Source: an uncultured Lysobacteraceae bacterium (GTDB lineage: Bacteria > Pseudomonadota > Gammaproteobacteria > Xanthomonadales > Xanthomonadaceae). From it: a stretch of DNA of 64,000 bases. Numbering within the stretch: position 1 is the first letter of the stretch; each line of letters starts with the position of its first letter. The stretch covers positions 15,883 through 79,882 of the forward strand of contig CAMLLG010000006.1 of NCBI GenBank assembly GCA_946480825.1. The letters are read 5' to 3'. Under the pieces are notes generated by a model. The model saw nothing but the letters and a program-made list of their open reading frames with translations, had not been told where the DNA came from and ran no database searches. A program made the translations under genes and the position numbers. Shown piece by piece: positions 33,491 through 42,308 of this stretch.

Positions 33491-34417
33491 TCAATTGTTC
33501 GCCGAAAACCGTCGCGCCAGATCCTGTTCGCGGAACGCCCCGGTGACATGGTCGATGAAGACGCGGGTTTTGGCCGGCAACAGTTTCTGACTGCTGAAGT
33601 AGAGCGAGATCGCGCCCAGGTCCGAATGCCAGTCGGGCAGCACGCGCTGCAGTCTGCCGCTTTGCAGGTGCGGCAGCACGAACGGCACGGCGATCAGGGC
33701 CACGCCCAGGCCCATCAAGGCGACGCGGCACAGCGCTTCGGGATCGTTGGCCAGGATGCGCGCCTTCTGTTCCAGCACCGCTTCGGCACCGTCACGATGC
33801 CGCATCTTCCAGACCCGCACGCGACCACTGTGGGCCGAACGCATGGCGATGCCATCCAGCGCCGCGAGATCATCGGGATCTTGCGGCGATGGCCGGTCCT
33901 GCAGATAGTGCGGTGACGCGACGGCGATGATGTGCAGCGGCGCCAGTTCCCGCGCCACCACGCCTGCCGCCAGTTCCATGCCGCCGCCGATGGCGGCGTC
34001 GAAGCCTTCGGCGATCAGATCGACCTGCCGATTCTCGAAACTCCAGTCCGGCACCACTTCGGGATAGCGCTGCAGGAAGGACGGCAGCAGCGGCAATACG
34101 TAGTCCAGACCGAACCCGAACGCCATGCTGACCTTGAGCGTGCCCGCAGGCTTCCCCGCATGTGTGGCCATGCCGGCGATGGCCGACCGGATGGATTCCA
34201 CCTCGCCCGCCACCGAAGCCAGCAGGCGCTCGCCGTCCTCGGTCAGGGTCAGGTTGCGGGTGCTGCGCTGGAACAGGCGCACGCCCAGGTTGCGTTCGAG
34301 CATGGCCACGTTGCGGCTGACCGCGGCCGGGCTCAACCCCATCCGTCGCGCCGCCGCGGAGAAGCCGCCGCATTCGGCGCTGCGGATGAAGGACTCCAGA
34401 TTGGCGAGGGTCTCCAT
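33491..34417 (-). CDS. LysR-family transcriptional regulator
   Basis: 308 residues. The N-terminal winged helix-turn-helix is standard: F-S-A-A-A-R-R-M-G-L-S-P-A-A-V-S-R then L-E-R-N-L-G-V-R-L-F-Q-R-S-T-R. The effector domain (about 90-300) has the periplasmic-binding-like pattern, with V-S-M-A-F-G-F-G near its start. It belongs to the CrgA/DsdC-like group that usually controls a divergent gene. It is divergent from a run of small enzyme genes beginning 104 bases away, with a candidate operator between. The inducer is unknown; the regulated genes suggest a small carbonyl or aromatic compound. Confidence 0.93.
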   Translation of the reverse strand: METLANLESFIRSAECGGFSAAARRMGLSPAAVSRNVAMLERNLGVRLFQRSTRNLTLTEDGERLLASVAGEVESIRSAIAGMATHAGKPAGTLKVSMAFGFGLDYVLPLLPSFLQRYPEVVPDWSFENRQVDLIAEGFDAAIGGGMELAAGVVARELAPLHIIAVASPHYLQDRPSPQDPDDLAALDGIAMRSAHSGRVRVWKMRHRDGAEAVLEQKARILANDPEALCRVALMGLGVALIAVPFVLPHLQSGRLQRVLPDWHSDLGAISLYFSSQKLLPAKTRVFIDHVTGAFREQDLARRFSANN

Positions 34418-34432
34418 GCGCCGATCTTAAAT

Positions 34433-34451
34433 GAATCATTGAAGCTGATTC
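34433..34451. promoter_or_regulatory. Candidate LysR operator
   Basis: GAATC-N9-GATTC is a perfect interrupted palindrome between the divergent LysR gene (start 34417) and the SnoaL-like gene (start 34521). Its position close to the regulator start suits autorepression. The local sequence is AT-richer than its surroundings. Confidence 0.5.
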
Positions 34452-34520
34452 CAACGATGACCGGCTTATCGCGCGTCGATTCGGGTGCGAAGGTGCCGTC
34501 CTCGCCCGCAGAGCCACCGC

Positions 34521-34907
34521 ATGTCCATCTCATCCGACACCACCATCGACTACGACGGACCGATGCAGGCAAACCTCGCGCGCGTGTTCGGCGAGCGCGA
34601 CGCGGCGCGACGTCTCGAAGCCATCCGCAAGCTTTACGCCGAAGACGCCATGCTGCACGAGCCCCATGCCACCGCCGCAGGCCACATCGCGATTTGCGAT
34701 GCCGTCACCGCGCTGCGCGCAGGTCTGCCGTCCGACGTCGTTTTCACCGCGATTGGTCCTGCCACCGGCTGCCACGGCATCGGCCGTCTGCAGTGGCGCT
34801 CAGGTCCGGCCGATGGCCCCGCCGTCGTCACCGGCATGGATGTCGCGCATTTGAAGGACGGCCGGATTCATTCCCTCACCGTCTTCCTCGATCCCCCCGC
34901 GGCCTGA
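34521..34907 (+). CDS. SnoaL-like (NTF2-fold) small protein
   Basis: 128 residues; the ATG at 34521 begins M-S-I-S-S-D-T-T. The pattern A-R-R-L-E-A-I-R-K-L-Y-A-E-D-A-M-L-H-E-P followed by G-H-I-A-I-C-D-A-V is that of SnoaL-like polyketide-cyclase or ketosteroid-isomerase fold proteins, which form a cone-shaped pocket for small ligands. No signal peptide. First gene of a plus-strand run divergent from the LysR regulator. It ends 26 bases before the isochorismatase-like gene. The specific ligand or reaction cannot be told. Confidence 0.8.
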   Translation: MSISSDTTIDYDGPMQANLARVFGERDAARRLEAIRKLYAEDAMLHEPHATAAGHIAICDAVTALRAGLPSDVVFTAIGPATGCHGIGRLQWRSGPADGPAVVTGMDVAHLKDGRIHSLTVFLDPPAA

Positions 34908-34933
34908 GCCGCACTCACTCAAGGATTTTTTCC

Positions 34934-35593
34934 ATGTCCAAGCCAGCCAGAAACGGCCTCGATGCCCTGCTCCGTCCCGAAGACAGCGTACTGGTGCTGA
35001 TCGACCACCAGCCTTACCAGCTCGCGAACCTCAACAGTCACGATCCGCACATGGCGGTCAACAATGCGACCGGGCTCGCGAAAGCGGCCAAGGTGTTCAA
35101 CGTGCCCACCATCCTGACCAGCGTGGTCCAGGAGCGGGGCGGCGTCATCTTTCCGCAGATCACCGGAGTGTTTCCGGGCCAGGACGTGATCGACCGGACG
35201 TTCATCAATACCTGGGAAGACAAGCGGGTGGTGGACGCGGTCAAGGCGACCGGCCGCAAGCAGCTGATCATCGCCGGCCTGTGGACCGAGATCTGCGTGG
35301 CGATGCCGGTGATCCAGGCCCTCGGCGAAGGCTGGGACGTGACGGTCATCACCGATGCGTCCGGCGCCGTGTCGGTCGAAGCCCATCAGGTGGCCATCCA
35401 GCGCATGATCGCGGCGGGCGCGAACATGATGACCTGGATGGCGCTCGCGGCCGAATGGCAGCGCGACTGGGCGCGGATGGACACCGCGCTCGCGCTCAAC
35501 AACGTGATCATGCAGCACGCCGCCGGCAGCGGCATCGCCTTCCTGTGGGAGCAGCAGCTGCTCAACACGCCGGTGCCGAAGATCGCAGCCTGA
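34934..35593 (+). CDS. Isochorismatase-family hydrolase (YcaC-like)
   Basis: 219 residues. V-L-V-L-I-D-H-Q-P-Y-Q-L gives the catalytic Asp. G-R-K-Q-L-I-I-A-G-L-W-T-E-I-C-V-A gives the nucleophilic Cys, and the basic residue of the triad is probably Lys in D-A-V-K-A-T-G. Length and motifs fit YcaC-type hydrolases, a cysteine-hydrolase group related to nicotinamidase and isochorismatase. The ATG at 34934 is preceded by an AAGGA sequence 8-13 bases upstream. It is in a row with two SnoaL-fold proteins and RidA, suggesting handling of reactive amides, imines or small carbonyls under LysR control. Exact substrate unknown. Confidence 0.88.
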   Translation: MSKPARNGLDALLRPEDSVLVLIDHQPYQLANLNSHDPHMAVNNATGLAKAAKVFNVPTILTSVVQERGGVIFPQITGVFPGQDVIDRTFINTWEDKRVVDAVKATGRKQLIIAGLWTEICVAMPVIQALGEGWDVTVITDASGAVSVEAHQVAIQRMIAAGANMMTWMALAAEWQRDWARMDTALALNNVIMQHAAGSGIAFLWEQQLLNTPVPKIAA

Positions 35594-35696
35594 TCCGGGC
35601 GGCGATGAGGCGTCGTTCGAACGCGGGGCGTCCAGACCCGCGTCGTCGGCAGGCGCGGTCATCCATGACCGCACAGAGAGACGAAGGGGCATGACG

Positions 35697-36431
35697 ATGT
35701 CGATGGAGCGCTTTCCCGTCGGAATGGAAATGGAGGTGTCATATCCGGAATTCCGCGTCAATCTGACGCTGCTGTCGACCACGCAGCTGAAGTTCCGGAT
35801 CGAGAGCGGGCCGTTCGCGCGCACCGAGGTCGTCGACATCCAGGTCGTGCCGCTCGGCAACAGCCTGTTCGCGGTGAGTTGGCAGGAACGGGACGGTGCG
35901 ACCGTCACCCAGGTCCAGGACTACGATCGCGACCGGATCTATTCGTGCGCAACGCTGCCTGGCGGGAAGTTTCTCCGCATGACCGGAAGAATTGCGATCA
36001 CGCGGCCCGCGGCTGCCGTCTTCGACGACTGTCCGCAGCGCAACAAGGCGCTGGTGCTGGAGGCGATGACCTCGCTGTTCCAGCGCCATGATGCATCGGC
36101 CGTGGCGCGGCTCTATGCGCCCGGTTATATCCAGCACAACCCCGACATTCCCCAAGGGCGCGATGCGTTGCAGGCGCTCGTCGCCGGTCTGTCGCCGGAC
36201 GTGCACTACGAGCCCGGCCTGATGGTCGCCGAAGGCGATTTCGTCGCCATCCATGGTCGCATCCGTGGTTGGGCAAATGTCCCGCAGGTCGTCGTCGATC
36301 TCTTCCGGATCGAGGACGGCAGGTTGGCCGAGCATTGGGACGTGCTGCAGGACGAGGTACCGGTGACGGCCGTCGCCCGTGGCATCGCGATGTTCGACGC
36401 CGAGGAACGCGTGGATCTGGCCAGACCGTGA
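35697..36431 (+). CDS. MoaF-like plus SnoaL-like two-domain protein
   Basis: 244 residues. Two in-frame ATGs lie 6 bases apart. I take the second (35697), because AAGGGG at 35684-35689 is 7 bases from it and only 1 base from the first. Residues 1-110 look like a MoaF-type lipocalin-like barrel (E-V-S-Y-P-E-F-R-V-N-L-T, then V-S-W-Q-E-R-D-G and V-Q-D-Y-D). Residues 115-240 are a SnoaL-like domain: Y-A-P-G-Y-I-Q-H-N-P, then V-A-I-H-G-R and D-L-F-R-I-E-D-G-R-L-A-E-H-W-D-V. This fusion is unusual in my experience. No export signal. Probably in the LysR-controlled group. Confidence 0.78.
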   Translation: MSMERFPVGMEMEVSYPEFRVNLTLLSTTQLKFRIESGPFARTEVVDIQVVPLGNSLFAVSWQERDGATVTQVQDYDRDRIYSCATLPGGKFLRMTGRIAITRPAAAVFDDCPQRNKALVLEAMTSLFQRHDASAVARLYAPGYIQHNPDIPQGRDALQALVAGLSPDVHYEPGLMVAEGDFVAIHGRIRGWANVPQVVVDLFRIEDGRLAEHWDVLQDEVPVTAVARGIAMFDAEERVDLARP

Positions 36432-36444
36432 ACGGCATGCGGGG

Positions 36445-36522
36445 CTCAGCGACGTGCGCTCCATGCATGAGGACAAGCTCAACGCCGACTCGCCGGACTT
36501 CGTCACGCGCATCGGCGCCTGA
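36445..36522 (+). pseudogene. Possible 3' remnant of a lost gene
   Basis: Between the MoaF/SnoaL gene and RidA an in-frame stretch reads L-S-D-V-R-S-M-H-E-D-K-L-N-A-D-S and ends I-G-A-stop. It looks like natural protein rather than antisense noise and has no start codon with a ribosome-binding site. It may be the tail of a deleted gene. I cannot name the family. Confidence 0.3.
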
Positions 36523-36570
36523 CCTCACCACCCAGTAGTGCCCCGCATGCCCTCACCCAAGGAAACTGCC

Positions 36571-36972
36571 ATGACCGTGCGCGATGTCGTGTTCCCCATG
36601 GGCCGCCAGGCCCTGTACGAGAAGAACCGCTACTCACCAGCGATCCGCTCCAACGGCCTGTTGTTCGTGTCCGGCCAGGTCGGCAGCCGCGAAGACGGCT
36701 CGCCGGAGCCGACACTCGAAGGCCAGGTACGCCGCGCCTTCGACAACCTCAACGCCATTCTCGCGGCAGCCGGTTGCAGCTTCGACGACGTGATCGACGT
36801 GACCATCTTTGTCGTCAACCCTGAGCAGACCTTCGAGAAAGTCTGGCCCATCGTCATCGACGAGTACTGGGGCTCGGCGCCGCATCCCACGTTGACCGGC
36901 ATCGGCGTGGCCTGGCTGTACGGCTTCGACTTCGAGATCAAAGTCGTCGCGAAGCTGCCGTCAGGCACCTGA
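36571..36972 (+). CDS. RidA-family protein
   Basis: 133 residues; the ATG at 36571 follows AAGGAAA with normal spacing. The pattern Y-S-P-A-I-R-S-N-G-L-L-F-V-S-G-Q-V-G, then A-F-D-N-L-N-A-I-L-A-A-A-G and D-V-I-D-V-T-I-F-V is the RidA (YjgF/YER057c) fold. The classical RidA Arg that binds the imine carboxylate (in the R-x-C-V-E-V-A-x-L region) is not evident: the end reads F-E-I-K-V-V-A-K-L. It may therefore be a paralogue without imine deaminase activity. The gene lies in the LysR-divergent run and suits detoxification of reactive intermediates. Confidence 0.85.
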   Translation: MTVRDVVFPMGRQALYEKNRYSPAIRSNGLLFVSGQVGSREDGSPEPTLEGQVRRAFDNLNAILAAAGCSFDDVIDVTIFVVNPEQTFEKVWPIVIDEYWGSAPHPTLTGIGVAWLYGFDFEIKVVAKLPSGT

Positions 36973-37059
36973 AGCCGCAGGCACGACCGCGAAACCGGAA
37001 GACCGCATCGTGCCCGCGCATTCGTCCCTGTTTCCCCAATCATCGAAGAGATCATCGCC

Positions 37060-38021
37060 ATGACCCTGATCACACGCACGCTCGCCGCCACGCTGCTGGC
37101 GGCCGCGACGCACGCCGGCTCCGACGTTCGCGCCGCGTCGCCGCCGCCATCGTCCCCCGCGTCCTCCGTCACTCGCGTCGCCGTCGCCGAAGGCAGTCAT
37201 GTCATCACGCCGGACGGCGTGCGGCTCTATTACAAGGATTGGGGGCCGAGGAACGGCGAGGTCGTCGCCTTCAGCCACGGCTGGCCGTTGAATTCGGACA
37301 GTTGGGAATCGCAGATGCTGTTCCTCGCCGAGCGCGGCTATCGCGTGATCGCGCACGACCGCCGAGGTCATGGCCGCTCCAGCCAGCCGTGGGGCGGCAA
37401 CGATATGGACCACTACGCCGATGACCTGGCGGCCGTGATCGATGCGCTGAAACTGACCGACGTCACTCTGGGGGTTTCTCCACCGGCGGCGGCGAAGTGG
37501 CGCGCTATATCGGCCGTCACGGCACCGCGAAGGTCAAGAAGGCCGTGCTTGTCAGTGCCGTGCCGCCGCTGATGCTGAAGACCGCCCACAATCCCGAGGG
37601 CGTGCCGATGGACGTGTTCGACGGGATGCGCAAGGCCTCGATCGACAACCGTTCGCAGCTCTACCTGGACATCGCCTCGGGCCCGTTCTTCGGCTTCAAT
37701 CGTCCCGGCGCCAAGCCCAGCCAGGGTCTGATCCTGTCGTTCTGGGCGCAGGGAATGCAGGCCGGCCACAAGAACACCCACGATTCGATCGCCGCGTTCT
37801 CGGCCACCGACTTCCGCGGCGATCTCGCGAAGTTCGACATACCCACCCTCGTCATCCACGGCGACGACGACCAGATCGTGCCGATCGATGCGTCCGGTCG
37901 AAGTTCGGCCGCGCTCGTGAAGGGAGCGAAACTGATCGTCTACCCGGGCGCCCCGCACGGGCTTGCCGAGACCCACAAGGATCGACTCAACGAGGATCTG
38001 CTGGAATTCCTTCGCCGCTAG
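37060..38021 (+). pseudogene. Alpha/beta hydrolase (chloroperoxidase-like), frameshifted
   Basis: The first frame (37060 on) gives a signal peptide-like N-terminus and then [16 protein letters not shown] and [10 protein letters not shown] of a non-haem chloroperoxidase-type hydrolase. The frame is lost at the G5 run 37470-37474, where L-T-D-V-T-L should continue G-F-S-T-G-G-G. From 37473 the other frame supplies exactly [11 protein letters not shown], then H-G-D-D-D-Q-I-V-P and P-H-G-L, to a stop at 38019-38021. One missing base, just before the nucleophile elbow, explains it. Either the gene is dead or the homopolymer was misread. No internal start restores an active enzyme. Confidence 0.85.
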
Positions 38022-38271
38022 GACGATGGCCATGGCGACGTGAAGGAAGGCGGCCGTCGTGTAGTGCATGGCGGTTCGCCGTGGCCGAATTCGACCTCAG
38101 TCGCAACGACCCGGCGGTTCGCCCACCTCGCGGTGTCGTGCGCGGTGCGATCCCGATATTCCGCCCGGTGGGTATCGAGTCCGGCCCGTGGCCGCGATCA
38201 GACCGGAACGACCACATCGGAACGATCGCGGCGCGCGCGTCGAATCCGGTGGATGCTGTCGAGAGGAAAGA

Positions 38272-38348
38272 TGGCGCGCCTGGAGGGATTCGAACCCCCG
38301 ACCAACGGCTTCGGAAGCCGCTACTCTATCCGGCTGAGCTACAGGCGC
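38272..38348 (-). tRNA. tRNA-Arg (anticodon CCG)
   Basis: 77 bases including an encoded 3' CCA (TGG at 38272-38274 on the plus strand). Acceptor stem GCGCCTG pairs with CAGGCGC. The T-loop region GGTTCGAATCC and a D-arm starting TAGCTCAGCC are present. The anticodon loop TTCCGAA has CCG at 38312-38314, reading CGG codons. It stands alone between the frameshifted hydrolase and ubiA. Confidence 0.96.
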
Positions 38349-38424
38349 GTGCCGCCTATTCTCCCCGATTCGGGCGGGCGGCGCGAGCTTTCCGCGCGGC
38401 GACCCCGGAGAGACGACCGGACCG

Positions 38425-39324
38425 ATGAGCGAAACCCCCGACATTTCCGCTGAAATTCCCGCGTGGCGCGCGCGCCTTGGCCTCTATTGGGCGCTGGTGC
38501 GCGGCGACCGGCCGATCGGCTGGCTGCTGTTGCTGTGGCCGACGTGGTGGGGGCTGTGGCTGGCCGCCGAGGGGGTGCCGCCGTGGTGGACGCTGGTGGT
38601 GTTCTCGCTGGGCGTCTGGCTGACGCGTTCGGCCGGCTGCGTGATCAACGACTACGCCGACCGTTGGCTGGACCCGCTGGTCGAGCGCACGAAGGGCCGG
38701 CCGTTGGCCACCGGCGCGGTGCGCGGGCGTGAGGCGCTGGCGGTGTTCGCGGTGCTGATGCTGGTCGCGTTCGCGCTGGTGTCGACGATGAACCGGCTGA
38801 CGATCCTGATGAGCGTGGTCGGCGTGTTCCTGGCCGCCAGCTATCCCTACCTCAAGCGCTACACCTATCTGCCGCAGGTCTATCTCGGGCTGGCGTTCGG
38901 CTGGGGCATTCCGATGGGCTTCGCGGCGATCCGCGGCGAGGTGCCGCCGGTCGCGTGGGTGCTGTACGTCGCCAACATCTTCTGGACCACCGGTTACGAC
39001 ACCTGGTATGCGATGGTCGACCGCGAGGACGATCTCCGCGCGGGTTCGAAATCGACGGCGATCCTGTTCGGCGATCTGGACCTCGTGGCGCTGGGCATTC
39101 TGTATGCGCTGTTCTTCGCCGGTCTCGCGCTGATCGCCCGGCAGATGGCGCTGGGTGCGGCGTACTGGGCGGGGCTCGGCGTCGCCGGTCTGTTGGTCGG
39201 TTACCAGTTCGCCACCGGCCGCAGCCGCGCGCGCGACGCCTGCTTCCGCGCCTTCCTCAACAACCATTGGGTGGGGATGGCGGTGTTCGTCGGCCTGGCG
39301 GTGGCGCTGTGGATGAAGGGTTGA
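38425..39324 (+). CDS. ubiA: 4-hydroxybenzoate polyprenyltransferase UbiA
   Basis: 299 residues, the usual length. It transfers the polyprenyl tail to 4-hydroxybenzoate in ubiquinone synthesis at the inner membrane. Both Asp-rich motifs are present: N-D-Y-A-D-R-W-L-D near residues 74-82 and [10 protein letters not shown] near 198-207. Seven to nine hydrophobic helices fill the rest, and [14 protein letters not shown] marks the first. The start ATG lies 76 bases after the oppositely oriented tRNA. A REP-like double hairpin follows the stop. No neighbouring ubi gene is visible. Confidence 0.95.
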   Translation: MSETPDISAEIPAWRARLGLYWALVRGDRPIGWLLLLWPTWWGLWLAAEGVPPWWTLVVFSLGVWLTRSAGCVINDYADRWLDPLVERTKGRPLATGAVRGREALAVFAVLMLVAFALVSTMNRLTILMSVVGVFLAASYPYLKRYTYLPQVYLGLAFGWGIPMGFAAIRGEVPPVAWVLYVANIFWTTGYDTWYAMVDREDDLRAGSKSTAILFGDLDLVALGILYALFFAGLALIARQMALGAAYWAGLGVAGLLVGYQFATGRSRARDACFRAFLNNHWVGMAVFVGLAVALWMKG

Positions 39325-39343
39325 GAGCGGCAATGTCGATTGC

Positions 39344-39405
39344 GGTAGAGCGGGCTTCAGCCCGCTGTACGTGGCCTCCGGCAGCGGGCTGAAGCCCGCG
39401 CTACC
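39344..39405. repeat. Paired REP-like palindromes forming a long inverted repeat
   Basis: GCGGGCTTCAGCCCGC (39350-39365) and GCGGGCTGAAGCCCGC (39384-39399) are each palindromic and also inverse copies of one another. Outer GGTAG and CTACC extend the arms, so the whole 62 bases can fold into one long hairpin. It lies between the convergent ubiA and amylase stops. Such paired units are typical REP/BIME elements of Xanthomonadales and can act as terminators. They differ in sequence from the GGGACACCCAC repeats beside the RAYT gene. Confidence 0.85.
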
Positions 39406-39428
39406 GGTCGTGAGTTTGCGGTCGGCGA

Positions 39429-42044
39429 CTACGGCACCCGGATCAGCAGGTCGTCCATCACTTTCGGGCCGTCCGCATCGCCGCCGCCGAAGGTGTTGCC
39501 GGTGGCGTCGGGGGCCAGCGGCCGGTAGCCGCCGTCGTAGTCCCAGGTCGAGACGTGAATGCGGGCGCCCGACAACCCGCCCTCGCCGAGCGCGCGCGCC
39601 GGCAGGGTCCAGGTGACGGTGTTCGTCGCCCGGTCCACGTCCAGCCGCGCGGGCTGTCCGGCCACGGTGCCGTCGGCGGTGGCCGAGGCGCCGTCCACCG
39701 TGAACAGCGCGTTGGTCCAGCCGTGGGCGCGCAGGCGCAGATGCCAGCGCATGCCGTCGGGCAGGGTGGCGTTCTGCAGCGGCATCGCCGTCGCGCCGCC
39801 GGCCCGGCCGGGCAGTTCGATGAAGACGCTGAAGGCGACGTGGTCGAAGCCCAGCAGCGGGTTCCATTCCGACACCAGCGTGGGCAGCCGCAACCGCAGC
39901 CGCAGCGCGTCGCCGGAAAGCCAGACCTCGGCGCCGCGCAGATCGCCCGGCCGATGGCTCCGCCAGCCGTCGCCGTCGGGATAGACGTAACGGCCGTTCG
40001 GGCCGGTGTCGTCGCCGGCCGGGTCGTCCACCGCGGCGATCCGGGTCCAGGCGCGGTCGACCTTGAACGTGTGCGCGGCCGAGGCCGTGCCGGTGGCGGG
40101 ATCCCAGGCCACGACCCGATGCGTCAGCGTCGGATCGATCATGCTGTCGGTGCGCACCGTGGCGCGCCAGCGGCCGTCGCGGCCGACGGCGGCGGTCTGC
40201 GCCGCGTCGAGATCGCCATCGACCACCACGCGCACCGATGTCAGTCCCGGCGCCCGCCCGGACAGCGACAGATCGCCGGTCGTCGCCTCCGGCGCGGGAT
40301 CGAGCGCGAGCGCGGACCGCGTCGCACGCGGCGTCGCGGTGACGCCGTCGTTCGCGGCATGCGTCCACACCATCGCACTGCGCGGCGGCAGCACCAGCGC
40401 GATCGGCGTGCCGTCGAGGGACAGCGTCGGCGTTTCCGCCGCCAGACCGTAAAGCGGGCGCAGCGTTCCCGCCGGCAATCCCGTGTCGAGACCATCCAGC
40501 AGGGTCGGATGATCGGCGGTGTTGAACACCACCAGCGCGTTCTCGCCCTCCCACGCCGTCCGCCAGGCGATGGCGCCCGGGGCGGCGGCGTTCGCGGCCA
40601 GCACGGTCGGGGTGCCGCGCGAGAACACCTTGTGTTCGCGTCGAAGCGCGGCGATCGCGGCGATGTGGCGATACAGCGGCGCCGCGGCGTCGAAGCGGTC
40701 GCGCCCGCCCGAGCCGTGGCCCGCGGCGAACATCGACGGGCGCTGTTCGCGGAAGCCCTGTTCGGTGCCGTAATAGATCGTCGGAATGCCCGGCAGGGTC
40801 ATGATCGCCAGCAGTGCCTGCTTCAGCCCGGCTTCGTCGCCGCTGGCGAGGAAACGGTCGACATCGTGGTTGTCGACGAAGGTCGACATCCGCCACGGGT
40901 CGGTGTGGACCCGCATCATGTTGTCGATGCGATGACCCAGTTCGCCGGGCGGGTGGCGGCGCGCGAACACGTCGCCCAGCGCGCCGTACAGTGGATAGTT
41001 GATCATCCCCGGCAGCAGCGGCCGGCCGTCGGCGCCGCGCGCGTAGGACTCGATCTTCCGCGCGATCATGTCCTCGTAGGGCCGGTCCACGCCGAAGCCC
41101 TCGCCGAGCAGATGGAAATCCGGCTTGCCCGCCGCGGCCGCGACCTTCAGCACGCCCGGCGCCTGCGGATCGTCGGCGTGCAGGAAGTCGTCGAAGAATT
41201 CGGGAGGCACGTGGAAGACCGTGTCCACCCGGAATGCGTCGACGCCGACTTCGCGGATCCAGTAGCCGTAACTGTCGCGCAGCGCGGCCTGCACCACCGG
41301 GTTTTCGGTGTTCAGATCGTCGAGATCGGCCAACTGCCAGTCCAGTTGCTGGCGGCGGTCGGCGTGGTCGCGGATCGGCGGGTTCCAGTGATAGATCGCG
41401 GCCCGACGGTCGCCTGGCTTGCGTGCATCGTTGCGGTCGAAGGGCGGCTGCGTCGGGGCGGTGGTGCCGTCGGCCTCGGGTCGCAGGGCGAAACCGCGCG
41501 CAGGATCCGCCGGGTCCCAGTCGCTGCTCCAACCGTGATAATCCGCGACGTGGTTCACCACCACGTCCTGCACCAGGCGCATGCCGCGGCCGTGCAGCGC
41601 GTCGGCCAGCCGCCGGTATTCCGCCAGCGTGCCGACATGCGCATCCAGCGCCTTGAAATCGCGTGCCCAGTAGCCGTGATAGCCGCCGAACTGCGCGGTT
41701 TCGCTCCACCAGCGGTTGGCGACCGGCGGCGTGATCCAGACCGCGGTCGCGCCCAGGCCCCGGATGTAGTCCAGCCGCCGTTCCACGCCGGCCAGATCGC
41801 CGCCCGAGTATTTGCGGGGGTCGGCGGGGTCGTACTCGCCCTGGCCCTGATCGTTGTTGCCCGGGTCGCCATCCTCGAAGCGGTCGATCATCAGGAAATA
41901 GACGACCTGATCCCGCCAGTCCGTGGCATCGGTCGGCGTCGTGGCCGCGACTGGACCGGTCACCGCGACGGTCATCGCGACGGCCACCGCAGCGACCAGC
42001 GCCAGGGGCAGGCAGGGAGCGGGCTGAGCGCGGCGGTCGGGCAT
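39429..42044 (-). CDS. Exported GH13 alpha-amylase with C-terminal DOMON-like domain
   Basis: 871 residues with an N-terminal signal (L-P-L-A-L-V-A-A-V-A-V-A-M-T-V-A). An in-frame ATG at 42092 is possible; neither has a strong ribosome-binding site. The GH13 barrel is complete: V-V-N-H-V-A-D, nucleophile in D-A-F-R-V-D-T, general acid in L-L-G-E-G-F-G, and F-V-D-N-H-D-V-D-R-F. A beta-sandwich follows. The last about 220 residues (D-D-P-A-G-D-D then S-T-W-D-Y-D-G-G-Y-R-P-L) resemble the glucodextranase/DOMON-type C-terminal domain. It should cleave alpha-glucans in the periplasm or outside. It is divergent from a TonB-dependent receptor with a shared operator candidate. Frames further upstream are shadow. 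Confidence 0.9.
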   Translation of the reverse strand: MPDRRAQPAPCLPLALVAAVAVAMTVAVTGPVAATTPTDATDWRDQVVYFLMIDRFEDGDPGNNDQGQGEYDPADPRKYSGGDLAGVERRLDYIRGLGATAVWITPPVANRWWSETAQFGGYHGYWARDFKALDAHVGTLAEYRRLADALHGRGMRLVQDVVVNHVADYHGWSSDWDPADPARGFALRPEADGTTAPTQPPFDRNDARKPGDRRAAIYHWNPPIRDHADRRQQLDWQLADLDDLNTENPVVQAALRDSYGYWIREVGVDAFRVDTVFHVPPEFFDDFLHADDPQAPGVLKVAAAAGKPDFHLLGEGFGVDRPYEDMIARKIESYARGADGRPLLPGMINYPLYGALGDVFARRHPPGELGHRIDNMMRVHTDPWRMSTFVDNHDVDRFLASGDEAGLKQALLAIMTLPGIPTIYYGTEQGFREQRPSMFAAGHGSGGRDRFDAAAPLYRHIAAIAALRREHKVFSRGTPTVLAANAAAPGAIAWRTAWEGENALVVFNTADHPTLLDGLDTGLPAGTLRPLYGLAAETPTLSLDGTPIALVLPPRSAMVWTHAANDGVTATPRATRSALALDPAPEATTGDLSLSGRAPGLTSVRVVVDGDLDAAQTAAVGRDGRWRATVRTDSMIDPTLTHRVVAWDPATGTASAAHTFKVDRAWTRIAAVDDPAGDDTGPNGRYVYPDGDGWRSHRPGDLRGAEVWLSGDALRLRLRLPTLVSEWNPLLGFDHVAFSVFIELPGRAGGATAMPLQNATLPDGMRWHLRLRAHGWTNALFTVDGASATADGTVAGQPARLDVDRATNTVTWTLPARALGEGGLSGARIHVSTWDYDGGYRPLAPDATGNTFGGGDADGPKVMDDLLIRVP

Positions 42045-42140
42045 CGGCGGGGTCCGTTGGGGGCGGACGGGGCGGCCGCCGGGAACGCGCATTTCAACCC
42101 GATTACGCGTCCATGACGCTGATTTGAACGGGTTTTTGCA

Positions 42141-42156
42141 TGAATACGTATGCAGG
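42141..42156. promoter_or_regulatory. Candidate sugar-regulator operator, site 1
   Basis: TGAATACGTATGCAGG has a palindromic ATACGTAT core, as in LacI/GalR-type operators with a central CG. It lies 97 bases upstream of the amylase start and 153 bases upstream of the receptor start. It matches site 2 at 57190-57205 at 14 of 16 positions, and site 3 at 59005-59019 at 13 of 15. Confidence 0.6.
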
Positions 42157-42308
42157 CACCTTCCCCCCGTGCGGGCACCGACTACCATCGCGGCTGCATG
42201 CCGGGGATAGGCTGGACTCCGGACATGCCGGGAACTGCGGAACGCTCGCGTCAGACGGGAATCGCGCATGGACCTGCCAACGAATTCCAGTTGCTGTGGA
42301 GGGGATCC

